7,827 nucleotides of DNA from Muribaculaceae bacterium (GTDB lineage: Bacteria > Bacteroidota > Bacteroidia > Bacteroidales > Muribaculaceae): contig JAKSMA010000112.1 in assembly GCA_024400895.1 (NCBI GenBank), positions 1 through 7,827 on the forward strand, written 5' to 3'. The position numbers and the translations under genes were made by a program. A model generated the notes under the pieces. That model saw only the letters and a list, made by a program, of their open reading frames with translations. It did no database searches and had not been told where the DNA came from. The first letter of the stretch is position 1; every line of letters starts with the position of its first letter. Below, piece after piece: positions 5,272-7,827 of this stretch.

Positions 5272-7281
5272 ATGGATACAATTATCAATAAAATACTCGG
5301 CTTGAAGTGGCTGTCAACTTTTAAGGTGAAAACTGCGCCTCGATGGCTGGTCTTGTTCGTTGACCTGATGGTCGTTTCGTTCAGCTCTTTTTTGTTGGCT
5401 ATGAGCGACGCTTTTGCGTCAGGACCAAGTGCCGCCCCCTTGTATTTGCTCCGCAACTGGGGTATAGTTCTCGCAGTTTATTTTTTAATGATTATTGTCA
5501 CCAGAAGTTACACTTCCATTATCCGCCTGTCGGTGATTGAAGACCTTTACCGCGAGTTTGTTGTTGTGATGATGAGCACCGTGGTGCTGATTATTGTCAA
5601 TGCTGCAGTTTTCGCTTCGACTCAAGTGGAATTGATGCGCTTTTGGAGCATCGTCATCATCGGGGCCATTGCATTCTCCTTCCTTGTTATTGAGCGTCTG
5701 GTTATTAAAAATCTTTATACACGCATCACTCAGTACGATTCTAATCGCAAGCGTGTGTTGGTGCTCGGCACCTCGCTCGACTCACTGATTCTTGCCAATG
5801 CGCTGAAAAGTGAAATGGGCGGTAAATACACTCCTGTGGGCCTTCTTGGAGAAAAGAATGCTCATTCAGCCGATGAAGTCAGTGGCTTCAAGGTGTTTCC
5901 TTACGATGAAGAAACATTGGTTAATACTTTCGTGGAGAATGGCATTCATGCCTTGATTTTCAGCCACGACAAGATTAAGGTGGTGAGCCGTGAATATGCA
6001 GATTTCTTTATTCAAAACAATCTTCGAATCCTTTCCATCAACCGCGTAGAGGAATTTGAAGGCGACGAAACCAATAAGGATACCGACCGCAACATCTCCA
6101 CCTATGTGAAGGAAGTGCAAATTGAAGACCTTTTAGGCCGTGAGCCTATTGTGCTCAACAACACCCTCGTTCGTTCCAATATCCGTGGCTCTGTGGTGCT
6201 TATCACAGGCGCCTGTGGTTCGATTGGTAGTGAAATTGTTCGTCAGGTGGCATCATATAAGGCCAAGCAGATTATTCTCGTCGACCAGGCCGAAACCCCT
6301 ATGCACGACCTCTCCATCGAGATGAAGTCGAGTTTCCCTGATGCCGACATCGTGCTCTATATGGGCGACGTTCAGAACCGTGCCCGTATGGAGAAGGCGT
6401 TTGCCACCTATCGCCCACGATTCGTGTTCCACGCTGCAGCCTATAAGCATGTGCCTATGATGGAAATCAACCCTTCGGAAGCCGTGCTTACCAATGTGAT
6501 GGGTACGAAAAACATCGCCGACTTGGCACTGAAGTATGATGTCTACAAGTTTGTGATGATTTCTACCGACAAGGCTGTGAATCCAACCAATGTGATGGGG
6601 TGCACCAAGCGTTTGGCTGAAGTCTACACTCAATCGCTCTTCTTTGATGCCAAGCAGCAAGGAAAGAGCACCCAGTTCATCACCACTCGCTTCGGCAATG
6701 TGCTCGGCAGCAATGGTTCTGTGATACCCTTGTTCCATAAGCAGATTGCTGCAGGTGGTCCGGTGACCATCACCCATCGCGACATTATTCGCTACTTCAT
6801 GACCATACCAGAAGCATGTAGCCTCGTGCTTGAGGCGGGCTGTATGGGCAAAGGTGGCGAAATCTATATTTTTGATATGGGTCAGCCAGTGAAAATCTAC
6901 GATTTGGCTATCCGTATGATTTCACTTGCAGGTCTTCGCCCAGATGTGGATATAAAAATCACCGAAGTGGGTCTCCGTCCGGGTGAAAAACTCTACGAGG
7001 AATTGCTCAACGATAAGGAAAAGACACTCGACACCACAGAAAATGAGAAAATCATGGTGGCAAAAGTGCGTACTTACGACTTCAATACGGTGTGCGACAA
7101 TATCGCCAATATCATCACTTTTGCCGACCAAGGCAATGTGCATGATATGATTAAGAGCATGAAGACTTTCATCCCAGAGTATCATAGCAACATGTCGGAA
7201 TTCGAGGATATCGATAAGGAAATCCAAGAAGAGCAGAGCAAGGCTGCAAACACACCCGACGCAGAAGTTTATTATTCATAA
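5272..7281 (+). CDS. Membrane-bound nucleotide-sugar 4,6-dehydratase (WbpM/PglF/CapD family)
   Basis: This 669-residue enzyme belongs to the large family that removes water from UDP-GlcNAc to give a 4-keto-6-deoxy sugar, an early step in making surface polysaccharide or protein-linked glycans. The N-terminus has four hydrophobic segments (about 26-44, 58-77, 95-115, 124-142) that anchor it in the inner membrane. A first Rossmann-like domain spans about 160-290 (RVLVLGTSLDS). The catalytic SDR domain (about 307-600) shows the nucleotide-binding motif GACGSIGSE (313-321), HAAAYKHVPMME (387-398), STDKAVNPTNVMG (431-443) and K446. In this family the usual SDR tyrosine is replaced by Met (here M442), and the Thr-Asp-Lys of STDK takes part in catalysis, so the site looks intact. 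GLRPGEKLYEEL (567-578) is a further family signature. Length matches full-length members (600-670 residues). The last 30 residues are acidic and variable. The exact sugar cannot be assigned, since some relatives act on other UDP-sugars. A terminator before it and its own -7 element make it the first gene of a new unit. Confidence 0.93.
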   Translation: MDTIINKILGLKWLSTFKVKTAPRWLVLFVDLMVVSFSSFLLAMSDAFASGPSAAPLYLLRNWGIVLAVYFLMIIVTRSYTSIIRLSVIEDLYREFVVVMMSTVVLIIVNAAVFASTQVELMRFWSIVIIGAIAFSFLVIERLVIKNLYTRITQYDSNRKRVLVLGTSLDSLILANALKSEMGGKYTPVGLLGEKNAHSADEVSGFKVFPYDEETLVNTFVENGIHALIFSHDKIKVVSREYADFFIQNNLRILSINRVEEFEGDETNKDTDRNISTYVKEVQIEDLLGREPIVLNNTLVRSNIRGSVVLITGACGSIGSEIVRQVASYKAKQIILVDQAETPMHDLSIEMKSSFPDADIVLYMGDVQNRARMEKAFATYRPRFVFHAAAYKHVPMMEINPSEAVLTNVMGTKNIADLALKYDVYKFVMISTDKAVNPTNVMGCTKRLAEVYTQSLFFDAKQQGKSTQFITTRFGNVLGSNGSVIPLFHKQIAAGGPVTITHRDIIRYFMTIPEACSLVLEAGCMGKGGEIYIFDMGQPVKIYDLAIRMISLAGLRPDVDIKITEVGLRPGEKLYEELLNDKEKTLDTTENEKIMVAKVRTYDFNTVCDNIANIITFADQGNVHDMIKSMKTFIPEYHSNMSEFEDIDKEIQEEQSKAANTPDAEVYYS

Positions 7282-7306
7282 CAAATCATTTACATAGCAC
7301 ACACCC

Positions 7307-7827
7307 ATGTGGATAGTATTGGCTATAGTTTCTTCTATTAGCCTTGGCTTTTATGATATTGTGAAAAAGCTGGCTCTTGAGGGCAACAACGTGTTTCACG
7401 TGTTGTTTCTCAACACCTTCTTTTGCACTTTGTTCATGTCGCCAGTGCTGGTCTACACATTGGGGGATATGCAGGGTAATTTCGTTCATCCACTTAGTCA
7501 CCTTTATCTTTTCATTAAGGCGGTAATCGTAACGGCATCGTGGCTTTTGGGCTACTTCGCCATCAAGAATTTGCCACTCACTATACAATCGTCAATCAAT
7601 GCTGTACGCCCGATATTAGTGCTTGTGGGTGCACTCATCATCTTTGGTGAATGCCCCGGACCGCTACAGTGGGTGGGTATTGTGCTTGGTTTCGTGTCGC
7701 TTGTGTGGGTTGGCTTCATCGGTCATAAAGAGGGCTTTTCTTTGAAAAGCAACAAGTGGCTGTGGGCTGGACTTGCAAGCGTACTTCTGTGGGCTGCGAG
7801 TGGGCTCTACGACAAGTTTCTGATGCT
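7307..7827 (+). CDS. EamA/DMT-superfamily transporter, N-terminal part (truncated by window end)
   Basis: An ATG at 7307 opens a frame that stays open to the end of the window (173 complete codons). The product is strongly hydrophobic with at least five predicted membrane helices. Examples are WIVLAIVSSISLGFYDI at the N-terminus, the stretch around AVIVTASWLLGYFAI, SSINAVRPILVLVGALIIFGE, and WVGIVLGFVSLVWVGF. The sequence INAVRPILV...FGE followed by W-G-hydrophobic is typical of the EamA domain, which occurs twice in ten-helix drug/metabolite transporters. The second copy appears to begin at WLWAGLASVLLWAASGLYDK. The substrate is unknown; relatives move amino acids, nucleotide sugars or other metabolites. 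It starts 25 nt after the dehydratase stop on the same strand with no terminator between, so co-transcription is likely. Confidence 0.85.
   Translation, partial: MWIVLAIVSSISLGFYDIVKKLALEGNNVFHVLFLNTFFCTLFMSPVLVYTLGDMQGNFVHPLSHLYLFIKAVIVTASWLLGYFAIKNLPLTIQSSINAVRPILVLVGALIIFGECPGPLQWVGIVLGFVSLVWVGFIGHKEGFSLKSNKWLWAGLASVLLWAASGLYDKFLM

Noticed and set aside
5100..5456. 118-codon minus-strand ORF spanning the dehydratase promoter
   Set aside because: It runs through poly-T/poly-A tracts, the promoter and the first part of the dehydratase gene, and shows no recognisable protein features.
6253..6777. 174-codon minus-strand ORF inside the dehydratase gene
   Set aside because: It is antisense to the conserved catalytic SDR domain, is His-rich, and has no motif of its own.

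Overview
The window looks like chromosomal DNA of a Bacteroidales bacterium, most likely in or near Prevotellaceae or Muribaculaceae. The grounds are the PCMD, calycin-like and dockerin-type secreted protein families, a lipoprotein with a Bacteroidetes surface-export signal, near-consensus Bacteroidetes promoters (TAnnTTTG), A-rich leaders without a Shine-Dalgarno sequence, and an IS3-type transposase end. All convincing genes are on the + strand.

Layout. (1) 1-about 490: the 3' end of an IS3-family insertion sequence. It holds the C-terminal part of the DDE transposase, a GC-rich hairpin, and possibly an outward-facing promoter. (2) About 490-846: a spacer with a four-copy 9-bp tandem repeat, a possible 46-codon Cys-containing small ORF (556-696), and a promoter overlapped by a strong 16-bp inverted repeat. 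(3) 847-4998: four tightly packed genes for exported proteins. They encode a surface lipoprotein with a PCMD domain, a PorT-like outer-membrane beta-barrel (its ATG overlaps the previous stop), a 538-residue calycin-like/PCMD/Ig-like protein ending in two dockerin-type repeats, and a 180-residue calycin-like protein ending in one such repeat. A textbook intrinsic terminator at 5060-5101 closes the cluster. (4) 5102-7827: a second transcription unit with its own promoter, a membrane-bound nucleotide-sugar 4,6-dehydratase of the WbpM/PglF/CapD type, followed after 25 nt by a truncated EamA/DMT-family transporter.

How the genes may work together (inference). The lipoprotein and barrel look like an outer-membrane pair. 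The two following genes encode secreted proteins that share the N-terminal calycin-like domain and the C-terminal dockerin-type module, so they could dock to a common partner. No cohesin, glycoside hydrolase, SusC/SusD pair or type IX sorting domain is visible, so the substrate and partner are unknown. The dehydratase gene belongs to surface polysaccharide or glycan synthesis and is transcriptionally separate.

The most interesting items are the four-gene surface cluster of uncharacterised domains, the shared modular architecture of its two secreted proteins, the hairpin on the cluster's promoter, and the small Cys-containing ORF. None can be confirmed as a new system from this sequence alone.
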